From Lineus longissimus (lineage: Eukaryota; Nemertea; Pilidiophora; Heteronemertea; Lineidae): a stretch of 64,000 nucleotides of DNA. A program made the position numbers and the translations under genes. The stretch covers positions 21,837,501-21,901,500 of the forward strand of contig NC_088308.1 of assembly GCF_910592395.1 (NCBI RefSeq). The letters are read 5' to 3'. Numbering within the stretch: the first letter of the stretch is position 1; every line of letters starts with the position of its first letter. Of this stretch, positions 40,001 through 53,136 are shown in pieces. Under the pieces are notes generated by a model. It searched no databases. It saw only the letters and a list, made by a program, of their open reading frames with translations, and was not told where the DNA came from.

Positions 40001-43000
40001 TCATGAATGTATTCAAGGGATTATTATCGATTTAGGAAACGTCTGTTTGAATGCTGGACTTGATAGATTATCGACTGAACTGCACTGCTGTCCTGTGCAC
40101 ATGCAGATTTCTGTTGAAAGTATTTTTATAAGATATGTTGCTAATAAAGATCTGAAGAATGGATATATTTATTAATTTCTATATCACAGCATGCTTTATC
40201 ACAGTAAAAATGCAGATGGCGCCGAGACCCGGCCATTTTGAAATTCCGATTATTGGTAAGTAGTGAGAAGATATACATGTAAGAACCTTAAGTTGACACT
40301 TGTGACAGGTATACTATAGTATGCTACGATGACAATTCAAGGGAAGGTGCCAATGTTGATGATAAATATGCTTCGTATATGCATGTGGGAAGAAAAGATA
40401 ACCACCCGAACCCACTGCTTCGTTCAGTCCAACTCTGTCAATGGTTATACCAAATGCAGCTATATCTACCATCTTTTGCCAAACGACCAGGATTAACCTG
40501 ACCCACCGAACCGTTGAAAACAAACGATTACCCTTCCCTAACAAACCATACTCGTCTTTCTTACTTAAGACCATGATGATGGATGATGAAAACAAGCCAA
40601 ACCAGATCCGATACAAACTGACCAATCAGAGACGAGGATTGATTGGCAGCCATTACCAGTTTACGATTGCCTGCCATGACTTGTCTACAATGATCGATTC
40701 CTCATTAGCCGATAAAATGTGACCTGTCTCGTGTCAATATATCAGGAGACACTGGAACAAGCTAAATAAGATAACCCACGCCTGGTCGAGGTGCTGGTGG
40801 GGTGATCGTGAAAGAGACCAGAGATCCACGCGCCCGGGCGAGCAGACGACCGTATCATCCACTCATCATCTCCCCGCGCTCATCAAAACATCAAAGACGA
40901 GAATAAGAGAACGATATAAGAGGACAATGAATAATTATTCTATTCTTTATCATATCATGATACAATTATTCTCGATATTTCTTCAATTTATCATTGACCA
41001 TCCTCAGCGCACCTTTGTCGATTTGCAATGGATACATATGTATGTCCACGCCCCGCCCTCTCAGGCGATCAATCTTTCGATAGTCCGCGAGAAGGGCCGC
41101 GTGTCTGTAAGAGAACTGTGGTCGGCCATCGCATGAGCTCAATAAGCGGCATATATGATCATAATAAAGCAGGAAAAGGACTTGGTTATTTCATTGTGGC
41201 TGTTTTATGCTAGATCACAGCTCATTTTGGTCAGATCTGAGTGTCCGAAACAAAGATGGTGTTATGACAACAGGAAGGGCAGGTTATAAGAATAAACCAT
41301 GAATATAGATGGTGTCTGATGCCTAGATCGTGACCATAAATCGTGATTCTTGATGTCAAGGCAGGTAGGTTCTCGGCTAGCGTTATAATATGATTCTTGG
41401 ATTCATAGAACACCTATTTAAGACAAAGGCGGTTTTTCGCATCGGCAGAAACGGGCACTGACTGTTCCTGAAGGAAGTTGAAATAAAAAATCACCGGGAA
41501 TACCAAATTAGTAGAGTCAAAAAGGATTGGTGAAGGAGTTACCAAGACGACATAGTTAGCTTCGAAGAAAATTATTTCCGATGAATAACGATGTGCCGTT
41601 AAAGTGATAGAATCGAAAGATAATGGAATGAAAGTACATTTCAGAATGGACTCCTATTTATATCAAATCATACCAATTAATGGAAACTTCAAATTTCACG
41701 AATGATGTAACTATAATGCAACTTTGCTTTTAAGTTGACAATAATGAATGGAAGAACAATTGGTTTATGGCCATTATATACGGCCTTTTTCTTTGATAAA
41801 AGGCCGTTCTGTGTCCCAGCTATCTTTCGCATTCTTCTTGTGCCCAGATGGGAATGTATCGGGTGCGATCCAAGACCGTCAAAAATAAGGGAAAAGCGCC
41901 AAGGTCTGTCGACTAGAGATAAAGAGGCCACTAATTGCCACTGCAGAGATCTAGAGATCTCAAACGTGCCAAGAAACGCGGAAACTTTCAAACTCAATTT
42001 TTACGGTTTAACAATCATGGAGGTTTATTTTCACGGGGTATGGGTTTTGCGTCCCGCAAGACAAACCGAGGCGGGGACTGGATGCTTTTACAGCGATAAA
42101 TCTCGCTGGGACTGTCTTCATTTCGATTATTTGCTCCGCGTGATAAATGGCAGTAAAAAACATCAATAAATACGCGCCCGCTTTGTGAAAATGAAATGAA
42201 ACATTGCGCTGTTTTGGCGATGCGTGATCGGGGGTCAGGCCCCCTCATGTCTCATTGGGGATGGCTTCTCCGAGCGACAGGAGTTACCTCATAGCATCAA
42301 CATGCACAGTACGCACCAATAATAAAGTGGAAGTACACATTAAAGAGGCCATCGATCACGACCAGTAGAATGGAAGATTGTTAATGAACTCCATCAACTG
42401 GTTAATGAAGTTTAAATCTGTGTAAGGCGGTAAGAAGACGTCGCCTTACTCACTTCTGGCGCGAGGGACCCCACTCAAGAGATGTCCGTGACGGCCCACT
42501 GAGTCGTAAAATTACATTATTTGCCGCCACAACTCTGCTACTCCAGCCGCAAACTTTTATTGACAACTTTTATCTTAAAATATCTCATTTTTCTGACCCA
42601 CTGAGAACCTAACGCGCCGTGGCGTTACATAGATATGATACGCTGAAGACATATAGCTTGGTGGCGATCCCCAGGGCCCCTACAAGCTGCGAGCATCCAC
42701 GTGAAGGAGGCGGCCCGCGAAATCTCTCGCGAACGACGCAACCAAGGCGTAGCGAAACCTCCCAAAGATGCCGTTGCCATCAGAGATGACTCTTTAAAAT
42801 TCTATTTGAGATGTCTAAGAATTGATCAGGCGAAAGGGCACATTATCTGGTCATCTGGCACTGAGGCTATCATCTGGCCATCGATGGCATCATGGCTTCA
42901 GTGATGAGATCATGATATTGCGTAGAGATAGCAGGATGGTAGTATTATTACAACATCACAAGAATGATGCGGATTTAGATTATAATTCAATTACGACTGA

Positions 43001-43134
43001 GAGAAGAAGTGTGATTGCTTGAAAGCAACAGTGACCAGTCATCGGCTACGCTTCAAATTCGTAACATGGGTCCATCACTTATGATCCAGTAGGTTATCAT
43101 TCAGGTGAAGCCAGTGCCAAGTAGGAGAAACAGA
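34067..43134. other. No gene recognised; CpG-richer islands
   Basis: Nine kilobases without a supportable gene. GC/CpG-richer blocks of 100-250 bp stand out in AT-rich sequence at about 35880-36150, 37960-38110, 39000-39080, 40790-40870, 41870-42250 and 42650-42790. Some are open on several frames (the plus frame 41735-42169 reaches 144 codons) but none shows a domain or splice-bounded exon. They may be distal regulatory elements of Pax or of the right-hand gene, or insertions. A minus frame at 39594-39854 ends at a fair donor (GTAAG|GTAGAG) but has no clear acceptor. Confidence 0.4.
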
Positions 43135-43251
43135 ATCTAAAAAATGTTTTTTACTGAAAAATTCCAAGGCAAACGCAAGGAGTGCCTTTCTTTCTTGGCC
43201 AAAAACCCTTTAAAGATTTTTCAAAATTTCAAAACCTTTATTTCTGAGAGT
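43135..43251. repeat. Foldback (MITE-like) element copy, about 117 bp
   Basis: The right end reads AAAACCTTTATTTCTGAGAG, whose reverse complement matches the terminal repeat of the copies at 54.9 and 56.7 kb (CTCTTAGAAATAAAGGTTTT). The left end (ATCTAAAAAATGTTTTTTAC) is a diverged version of the same terminus. The centre has the family core TTGGCCAAAAACCCTTTAAA. It has no coding capacity. Confidence 0.65.
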
Positions 43252-46200
43252 GGTTAATGCGCGTTTTGTCCATCATCACGGCTCAATCAGTTAAGTCGTA
43301 TTTTGGAATCGAACAAATACTCGTAATCGGAGAAACATGTATTACAGTTTAAGCTGGCTATAACAAGCTGGCTATCATTTGACTAATGATCCTTTTTTCA
43401 ACTAAAGAAACCTGAAGGAGTTGGAAACGAATCGATTACAATACAAGGCAGTTTATTTCTTACGTGTTTAGTCGAGAGAGACACCTGGATTAATCTCGCT
43501 GAACTAAAATCCACGCAAAATCGGACGTGATAATATTATCACAGCACAAAACTAGAACGAAACTATGCTTTTCAATATGCACAGATCATGCGAATATCGG
43601 TTAGTCGCAGCATATAATGCTAATCGTTTGGCATGAAAAAAATATTTTATGTGAAATGTAACTTATTCACTGTTAAAATAGCGAGATTATATCAGTTCGA
43701 CCGATCCTTGACAGGCGGCAGCACCTAGACCACAACAATGGCTGAATTTTGGACAGTTATTGGAAAATTTCCTTTTCTTCCTGTTCTCTTTCCATTCTTA
43801 TTCGCGCTACTACAAAACAAATATCCCCGGGCTGAAAATGAATGGGATTTACCACTTCACTCTAGGAAGATCAGTCTGTGGTAGGGCAGTTGACTTTGTA
43901 CAAATTCCCAAAGAAAACAAGTCGGAGTCTTAACAGTTAAACAACAACAAATGTCAAAAGTAAACTAAACCATCTGACCCGTCGACGTCCAAAGTTGTTA
44001 TTGCAGAGTACAGAATCGAACTTAAATACTTTTGATCAGAGTTAGTTCTGATTTCCACATAGTTACGCTCAGTCTACGACAACCAATTGAGCTTTAAACC
44101 AGAATAAAAATGTTGACTTTTGGAATAGGTTTAATGAGTCTAGTGACACGGACGGAATAGCCTAGTGTCTCAGGACAGAGGTCAAGAGAATCACACATGT
44201 CAGTTTAATATGTGAAGGAGTCGTGTTTTTTTCTCATACGTTGTGGCAAGTTCATGAGTTTCAATCTCTTGCACTGGCCAAAGAAAGATAAGAACAGATT
44301 AAAATGCGCGCCCCGATAAAAGGAACATTGGCGTATCAAAGTAAAAAATCTAATGGGCTCGGTCAACTAGGAGCCGACAGAACACCTTATCCAAATAAGT
44401 GAAAAGCCCATGCAAAAAATCACGAAAATGAGTACAATAAGTTAACAAGAGGGTGAATAGCCAGCCGAGGGAAGGTCGGGGGATTAAGTGCCCCATTTAA
44501 AAATCGTAATTTAATGCCGGTGGTTTTAAAGTTATGTTCCTTTTTCTGTCATCCAACAATAGGGCAGGACTAATTTTATAGGGGACTACATTTACTTTCA
44601 CATCGGTAACAGACCTAGTATTCTCTGACCATGACTAGCTTTCCCCCTCGCAAAACCAGCAACAAAATGCTGGTACTGGTAAACGAGGGAAGCAATAAAT
44701 TACTGAAACAAGACTTGCATTGTCAGAAAGGCATAACAGGACATGAAAATCATTATATACTTTCCGTTAATGACGTGATCAAAAACGGTACTAACCAGGA
44801 ATATAATGCACGATATTGCCCAGGCACTGTCATGACCAACTTCTTGAGGAATGTTTCAAAATTAACATGATTATAACCATTGTGCTATACGCATTTATAC
44901 ACGAAACAGGTCAATTTGCAGCTAAAGTTCTCAATGCATTATATTCTTGGACAGTCTTAGCTCCAGTTGCCCTCGGCCGTTCCTGCAACCAAAATTATTC
45001 TAAAAAATTGACTCACCCGATTTTGACGAATCGAATTCCATTCCTAGCACTAATAAAGAGAAACAGAAGACAAAGTAGTCCACGATTAGTAACATAAAGT
45101 ATATTGTTTATTCAAAAACACTTCAACCAGCACTTTTATCACGGATATAAAGAGCAATGGAAGCATAAAATCATTAGGGAAATATCATCGGCGAAAAAAA
45201 CCCCTGAAATTACCGGATCATACCATACCAAACCCTCCTCACAGCCAAGCATGTATACAACTCGATTCAATTCGTATTTCCGGGCGTACAAGTAAGTAAA
45301 GAAGTATGTGTACCGAAGAAGGAAAATGAATAATACAACAGTCCGAATCTCAAAATCTTCCAATCTTCCAACTGACAACCTCGACCCACCTGGTTTCGAC
45401 AAAACCTATTCCATTCTTGACCGAAGTCAGTCGCGAAGCGCAAGTTTACAATGGCATTCAATGGTCTGTGTAGAAAAGTACCCCTCCCAATGACATCTAA
45501 AGAAGTATGTAGCAATTTACCTCTTTCAATCAATCACCTATTGGCGCCGTGTTCGTTTTGGTGTTAGATTCGACATTCGTGACATCAAATAACGGAGGCA
45601 AACACACCATTCCACCTGCTGAATGATTTGGTCGTGTTCACAAAGGCCTGTGTACACATGCAAAGGAGGACGTCCAAATAGTCAGCCATGTTGCAGCGGT
45701 GACAACACGATTTACCACAAGAAAAATGCCACTTTATGACGTTTTTTTCCGTTGTGATCTGTCAGTCACTTAACAAGAGAAGACGATATCTTCCGAAGAA
45801 ATTGTTCGTATCTGTTGGGGACGTGCATTCCTAAATCATATTTCGATGGAGGAGACATGCTTTTAATAGTTGTTGCCTACTTCATGTTACATTTGGAAAT
45901 TCACTTGTCCGTTATTTTTTTCAAGTCTTCTGCGCCAGTTTTCAGCGGGGGACCGATGTTTATCCTCATGGACTGTCAAGAAGTCCTAGATGGCCAAGGA
46001 AGTCGCTGGTCATTACCCAAGGTGCGGTAGCCACTGCAGCGGATTCCAAACGTATATCTGAACGTAGGACCTTCTGTCATGTCTATACATATGTATAACG
46101 ACCATTACCAGTTATGCTGGATGTCTGACGTGCCTTCACATTGGGAAGCTCTTACAAACGCACGTCCGACAATTGATGTATACGTGTACCAATTTCGGAC

Positions 46201-48509
46201 ACGCACTCCTCAAAACATCGATTATTTCGGAGTGCCTGAATATGCCGTGTTCAGTATTCAGAATTTGCACCCTGCCTTTCCTTCCAGGCTTGGTATTTTT
46301 TCAATACTTGAAGAATTTTTCTGGCGGTCCGTGTGGCGATCTATTTATTCCCTTGGGCGATGGGTAGAAGTGAACACGCGACTAATCAAGATGTCACCCC
46401 CATCTTACCTACTCTTACCACACGTTACACCTTATTCTTCACGGAAGATCACCAATAAATACACCTGTCTTTCCTGCATGGCTGCGCCTCTATAGCAAGT
46501 GCCTACTCTTGACGTGAGGAATTCTCCAATTGCATCATTTCCGTCAAATTTTCGGTACGCCAAACCACAAAGTAAAAAAGCACGAGAAGGGATAAAATAC
46601 AACGCTCAGCGAATGAAAAGACACCTCTTACACTTGACCAGTTTTATCTTGACGATTTGCTATGATTACCATGGTCTACCACCATTCGAAAGTCGGAGTG
46701 ATCATTAATAGCTTCGTGCGTATTCTTCAAGGAAAATTAGTCCAAATGGCTCGGACTTCTTGACGCCACCAATGATCTTGTCTATTATTGAGCACAATTA
46801 CTATTACTTGAGCAATCGTGGTTTGGAGAAAAGAAGGGTCTGGTTCCGACATGAATACTATCATGTAGTTTGTCAAACATTTTTATAACTAATTCGTAGA
46901 AAGTTATTTTAAGGTGTAATTTTCATCGTACTCAACTACCCGTCCCCCAGTCAAAATATTTGCACTAATAATCATAGAAAGTACTTTTACTGTGTTATTG
47001 TTTGCGAAGGTGTATTCACGACTTGTTCTGGGACAGGTCAGGAGGAGCATTAGTACTGTCATATTCATCAATGTGGTATACGATAGCGCAGTGTCAACCC
47101 CAGGCTTTGTGTGGCTTAAATAGTGACAACTTGTTGTAAGGGGTGTTGAGTCGGAACATGATCCCACAAACAGAGGTGCAAGTGCATTAACCATTTGTAA
47201 GCAGCATGGCCACGGAAAATGAACGGTTTCTCTTAGATTCGGAGTAACACCTGCGTAACGCCTCAAAAGGAGCCTTCAGATTATTTGCTACTGTTCACAA
47301 ACTATTCAACAAAAATCTGAGTTTCCTTCAGTTAAAAAAGTTAACTCCCCCAGTAAAAAAGCACATCGCTTTCAAGTTCTTATACGCTTCCAAAATGTTA
47401 TATTAAAGAAATACGATGCCTGCCAGAAATGGCTGATTCACACTAAGCACTATTGAAATGGGCGGAGACCAAACGACTCTATTTGCTTCTATGGATCAAA
47501 TATCGTTAGAAATAATCATTTCACTAGTTACACCATCACTGTAATTCACGCTGTTGGAAACCCTTTGATGACAGGTGAAGATTTGAGATACATACACTTT
47601 TCTGTGATCAGTTTTCTGACATCAAGATTCACAGCCTTTCATACTGAAAAATCAGCATTGAGTATAGTAATCAACTTTTAAGAACCACTTCGCAACAAAA
47701 GCGTTATGATTATATAGAAGCTGTTCAAAACTTCTAAAACTGCCGATGGTCTGTTAAAAGACGGCTTGAGATACGGCGAGTAATATACATCGATTGATTA
47801 CGGGGTTCTTGTGGTCATGTTTGCTAACACAGCACAAGATGTGGCCCTCCTCCCCATTGTAGGGCGGGTCCGTCTCTCACGGCAGACGACATTCTCCCAC
47901 GGTCCAGAGGCCACATTGTGTACATCCATCTCAAGGCAAGTTTGCTTCAAAACTAGGCACATTTTACAAATGGCGCGTACAGGATGCACAGATTCTTCTC
48001 GTGAGATGGACCCCGTCCCTTACGTGATATTTTGACCTCGGAATAATATGAGAGGTGTGAAAGGGACTTCTGTTGACTCCAGAACAATGGCGCCAGTGAT
48101 CGTGGCAGTGGTTTGGGGACTCGGGCACCTGACGCGAAATCGACCGCGATCAAAGTTACGTAAGCAAGGCAAAGAAATGATTGGGGATTTAGAGATTAAA
48201 TCTGAAGTCGCCCGAGGAGGATGTGATAGATCTCGAGGCGATTTCTTCCTGGGTTTGGGGAATGAAATTTTGGATTTGAGGTAACGAGTGTGGTTTGCTT
48301 GTCACCATATTCTGACCGCTCTCAAGATAATGATGATTTCAGAAGTTTTGGATGCTGTGAATAGAACTTGACTGGTGAAATTTATCATATGGCTCGTTTG
48401 AGATGGGAGATATGGCAGAGAACAGTTGTTGCAATGCATCAGTGAGCGGCAAAGCTTTGACCACAGAATGACCACTCTCAGTTAAAGTTTCATCAAACGC
48501 AAATTGTAT

Positions 48510-48905
48510 TCAAAACGGATTTTCACTATGAATAGTTATTTGAACACCAGTAGCGCTTACACTTGTACACAGTATGTATGGCCAATGATGGCGAACAGTT
48601 GCCGGTTTCGAAGATGATGATTGAATTTTCAGTAGCAAAGCCATCAACACTGTTAATATGAACCCAGCACTGCACGAACTCGTCCATAACAAGTCGATGT
48701 CCTTTAGGTTAAAAGTCCGATCAGACAGAAACTGTAGATATAGAGGTAAATACTTCGTCTTTGCAAGTCGGTAAACAACATCTCTCCTGCAGTGATCGCA
48801 AAAAGATGATTGATAGGAGAAGAATTGATGAACTCCACCAAGCTTCACAAGCGAGCACAAAGCGTGTTGAAGAACACAGCTGGCTTTCTTTGCTAGAATG
48901 TGAAA
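48510..48905 (-). other. Minus-strand open frame with a hydrophobic segment, unassigned
   Basis: The frame is open for about 130 codons and ends at a stop near 48510. Midway it has a Cys pair (FCDHCRRDVVYRL), and later a hydrophobic stretch (SAGFILTVLMALLLKIQ) long enough for a membrane segment. A second minus frame overlaps it (48721-49158, 145 codons), so the open length is not decisive. There is no clear splice acceptor and no family match. It could be a terminal exon of the right-hand gene, a decayed gene, or chance. Confidence 0.15.
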
Positions 48906-51900
48906 TTCGGGGGTGCCTGCCTATACACTGAGCCAACTTTCCCATAGAAAATTGAAATAAAGCTTTTGAAGAAGATTCATGAATGAAAATATAAGCTTTC
49001 GTCAATTGTTTCTTGTACTTTATCGAAACTGTTTTCATCTCGACGTGATTCTCCCTTTGCTTGTATTCCCCCTTGAAAAGATAGCAATGTGAGGATCGTT
49101 TTCTTTGCGTCAGTCTACTTTTCCGACACGACCTAATCTGTTCAACAATTAAGGACATGATTTGTCTTGAAATAAGCCGTTTTATATTTGAATTGGGAAA
49201 CAGTCAAAATTGAAGTAGAATACAAGTGAGAGTAACGATCATGAGTACTCGGATTACTTGTACATGTACTTGCACTAAAATATCGAACTCGCATAAGCCG
49301 GATTTATACATAACTAAGCGGTTTCAAAGTGTTTGTTCCAAGTATATTGGTGATGCTTATGACGTAATATAGGGAACATTGGCCAAAAATGTTGGTCATG
49401 CCGAGTCCGATATGACAGTTTTACTGTATGTTATATACTTAATGTAACCTAGACCGTGATATGTTGCGAAGTGATTCGAAGTCTCTAAAAAAAAACCAAT
49501 CAGAAAGTTTCTTCTTAAGGGGTACCCTATTCGTATTTACTGGTGCCTCAGGAAAATAGAAATGCCGCTATACACAACGATGATGGGCAATTATTATTCA
49601 TGCGAATTTGTTGAAACTTGCTATTTGAAATATTTCAATATCTGTCTAGACAACGGCAATGTTGAAATTTATATTCAGGTAGTACGAAGTAAAAAAATTC
49701 AAATTCAAATAACAAATTTCAAATGTTTAACGATTGGCGTAGGCCTTTAATGCGAGTGGCCTCTGCCGACGTTTGAAGATACGGTGATTACCGGCAATTT
49801 CACATTCTTACGAATAGAATGCCTTCTTTCAATTTTTTATTATCAAAATCAAAAGACGCCAAAATTGGCAACGTCAAGCTTTAAATAGGCCATTAATATG
49901 AAAGCTATAGTGCCCAAGTGATTCACTTCAATTCCCACGCAGGGTAAATGGAAAAAAAATTGTGTGAAAATCTGGAAAAAATAACCTGCGAATGTAATAA
50001 GCAGGGAAAATTAGTTGAAAGTGCCTGACGTTTAGCAACACAAGAATTTCACAAGAAGAATTTTAGGTGTGCTGAGTTAAAAGACTTGACCTGTGTGCGT
50101 GGGCTAACGGTATTGAGATACTGAGTTATTTTTATGTCTTGTTTTCAAGCGTTAGAAATATTTTGCTGATGAGTGCGCCTTAGAATTTTGCTAAGTTTTC
50201 TAATTTTGTCCGGAGTCGCCAAGATTAGTGATATACCCGGCCAGGCACGGCGCCAAACAATATCGCGGGCAGGTTTCATTCCAAGAAAAGTAATGTTTAT
50301 CATAAAATGAAAAATATTTCTTTTCAAAAATAGGCCATCCCTGTCATGATATTATGACTGAATATTTACCTCATTCTGGCAGTAAACGTCTGGCTTGATT
50401 TCTTAAAAGCTTTGTCAAAGTTTTTATTCCCCTGGGCGATTTCTTGAACTCCTTCGTTAGTACTGGTGCGCTTTTAATTAAGTAACCAACTTCGCCGCTT
50501 TGACAATCGAAATATCAAATCGACGCGTTCGACTCTCATTTACTGAATGGAAAATGCATTTTCATTTGAAGCTAAAAAAATACCAATTGTTGACGATTTT
50601 TACGAAAATTGTATACAAATCAATAAAAATTCACCAAACGACGAGACCGCTACACATGCATAAACACCCCACCCTTTTCCCTTTACGCGCCAAGGAACAA
50701 GATCTCCAGCTTCGGTCCGGTCCCTATTTTAAGAGACACTTGTGGCAAGGCAAGGTGTCATCAACTTGTCAACAGCTTAATCCGGGAAATTTGACCCTCT
50801 CGTCTGCTACTGCCGAGGTGTCAATCATAAATTGCAGATGCACCGAACAACGTGAGGTTTAGAATGAAGCTGCAAACACCGATTTTGGATGGAAAAAAAG
50901 AGATTTTGCGGACGGTTTTCAAGCTCATCTCAACAAGAAAATTGGGTGATCAGTTTGAATGTTTCATTGCCACGCAAACAAGAAAGTTCAATATACTAAA
51001 GGTTAGGGCAACAGTAACTAAAATTGGCCAGAAGGCCATGCTGTGCCCTCGTAACTCGCCCATCAAATCCGACTGACCTGGCCTCTTATGGCCACTGTCT
51101 AAAGTGGTACATTGTCCCTGCATCTGAGCCCGTCAATGAAGATGACAGATATTATCCATCAGGTGTCTAAGATCATCAAGGCCAACAGGACACCCCGCGT
51201 TCGTACCGAGTCCCTAACACAGGCAAGATGCTATCAAAGAAGCTGAGAGCTTAATTTACTACCCTGGTCTCCTTTTAGGGCACCATGACCAGGGCTGTCT
51301 ATTATGTACGGTATTCGACACCCATGACTATTCATCTTTGGACAGCCGAGACGTGACCAGCACTGAACCGTCTTGCTTATGTTTAAGGTGCACATTTGTT
51401 CACAGCAGACACATTCCATTTCTTTGCCAAATGTTTCGAGGAAGGAGTAAAATAAATCTGTAAACATTCGTTGGTGAATAACCAAGAATTATTATGGCTA
51501 CTCCAGCACATCTTTCTATCGGAAACGCATCAATTGCTTGCTTGATATCAACTTTAGATGTTGGATTCATTCCAGTTTGCATCTAATGAGCTGCGGTGAA
51601 GCCAACTTGGCCAAATGAGAAAATACTGAAAATCATCTTGGCCCGTCTGAGGACGATATGTTGGCAAAGCTAGAGTGCACACACACAGTCCTATGTGAAT
51701 TATGACCGCCCCTTTGCTACAATCTCTCTCTACATTTCTTTGATCCCCTGGATCGGTAGCCATTACCAGCTGGGTAGTTGACAAACTGGTAGTGCGGATC
51801 CATCTTTGGCTGGTACGAGGGCATTGGCCTGGTCCGTATGGCTGTAAATCGTAACAGTAGTTATCAGAGTTGCTGAGACTGCGAGCGAAAGGGACACGTA

Positions 51901-52765
51901 ACTGTAAACTGCTCACTTGCAATAGCTCACCACGACAAATGGTTTTAACTGAAATGAGCTTTAGACTGGAACTGATCAGCGCATTCACTTGATACCTCCT
52001 GTTATATATACTTGTTGTGGTTCAACACCTTTGAGATGGCTCAGTAGACATCTAAGCAATGATACCCTTGGTTAATTCAGCCTAACCGTTGAAAGCCATT
52101 CGCCAGCCTTAACGAGGACAAGTTTTTCGATGATTTCTGCTTGTGTCACTGCCTTTGAATACGGGTTATGGTATCATTGGTGTAAATACTGTGAAAACAT
52201 TTTGTTAATATTGTAATTAACTTGCTAAACTGTTCTGGGCTGCTGGGCACAGTCAGATAGTGATTCGCATCGCTACTTGCGCGGCACGCTTACAGTGATA
52301 GTGCACCGCCGAGAAAGGCTTTTCGTTCGCTATCTTGAATGTCGGGTTGGTCCGATGATATAGGAAATGCTTGACCTTTACATCTCCTTTTCATGCCAAG
52401 GTTAACCAGTCGCACGGTCGGCTTGCGGAAGCTACTCACACGTAACTGTGCTTTTGACATTTTACTCAGGTATAAGTGATGATAAAATACCTCGCCATTG
52501 TAGAATGGTTTATATGAATTTTCAACTCAGCAAGAAATATTTCGCTCAGTCTTTCAGCTCTTAATGATTGTAGACTTCGAAAGAGGACACATTTTCGTGA
52601 TCAAGGTAATGACAGATCTTTTATCATAAAGACAGTGTTTGCTGGGGATCGTGAATACGCTTTTACGTGCCACGAGGTTGAATATGAGTCTCAGTTTACC
52701 GGCAGAGCTGCGAAGCCATTTTCTTCAAGAATTTCGAAGGATATTCTCTCTGCAAAAACACTGAC

Positions 52766-52859
52766 CTCCATTACACCATGAGGTCCCGATTGTGCATCTG
52801 GCGCGTGATGGGTATCAGAATCACCAAATCCATCAGCGATCGATCGGTCACCGCAATAT
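52766..52859 (-). other. Splice-bounded minus-strand candidate exon, unknown gene
   Basis: A strong acceptor (GTTTGTTTTTCTGTAG) and strong donor (ATGGAG|GTCAGT) bracket 94 bp. One frame is open: it starts after one base, reads YCGDRSIADGFGDSDTHHAP, ends GVME and leaves in phase 0. Its phase does not match the phase-1 exons at 55.7-57.3 kb. A plus-strand frame runs through the same DNA, so at most one of the two is real. Confidence 0.25.
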
Positions 52860-53136
52860 CTACAGAAAAACAAACGAATCGTGGAGTAGCGGAGCAAAAA
52901 GAGTGGCCTTCGTTGGCAGTCACTTCAGGATGTACATCTGTAGTTCCGCGGCTGCACGGGTCAAAGTGCACTGTATTAAGCCCAAAGTCCAGAAATTCGT
53001 AACATTTTACGTCAGGGTGCCGATTGTCCAGGATGGCCTATACGCCATCCCCCGATTGACGCCGGCTATTGTCAGAAAACCATGGAAACAGAAACATCCC
53101 AAGAGTGTCATGAAAACAGGCCACCGGCAATTATAA
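52778..53136 (+). other. Plus-strand open frame with coding-like codons, unassigned
   Basis: A frame open from before 52792 to TAA at 53136 reads, from its ATG, MHLARDGYQNHQIHQRSIGH, later AFVGSHFRMYICSSAAARVK and a basic C-terminus (RKPWKQKHPKSVMKTGHRQL). Codon choice looks more coding-like than in surrounding DNA. An overlapping plus frame (52778-53002) and minus frames are also open. It is immediately preceded by a separate short plus frame (52684-52770), so a decayed insertion is possible. No domain is recognised. Confidence 0.2.

Noticed and set aside
41735-42169. The 144-codon plus-strand open frame.
   Set aside because: Its translation has no domain, a mixed low-complexity composition and no splice context. 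An opposite-strand frame overlaps it. It is better explained as a conserved non-coding or chance open stretch.
46079-46495. A 138-codon plus-strand open frame rich in Trp and Tyr.
   Set aside because: No recognisable family, no coding-like codon bias and no supporting splice or promoter signals.
51554-51988. A 144-codon minus-strand frame and its neighbour at 51234-51485.
   Set aside because: Neither has phase-compatible splice sites with the cassette exons or a recognisable motif; stops interrupt any join.
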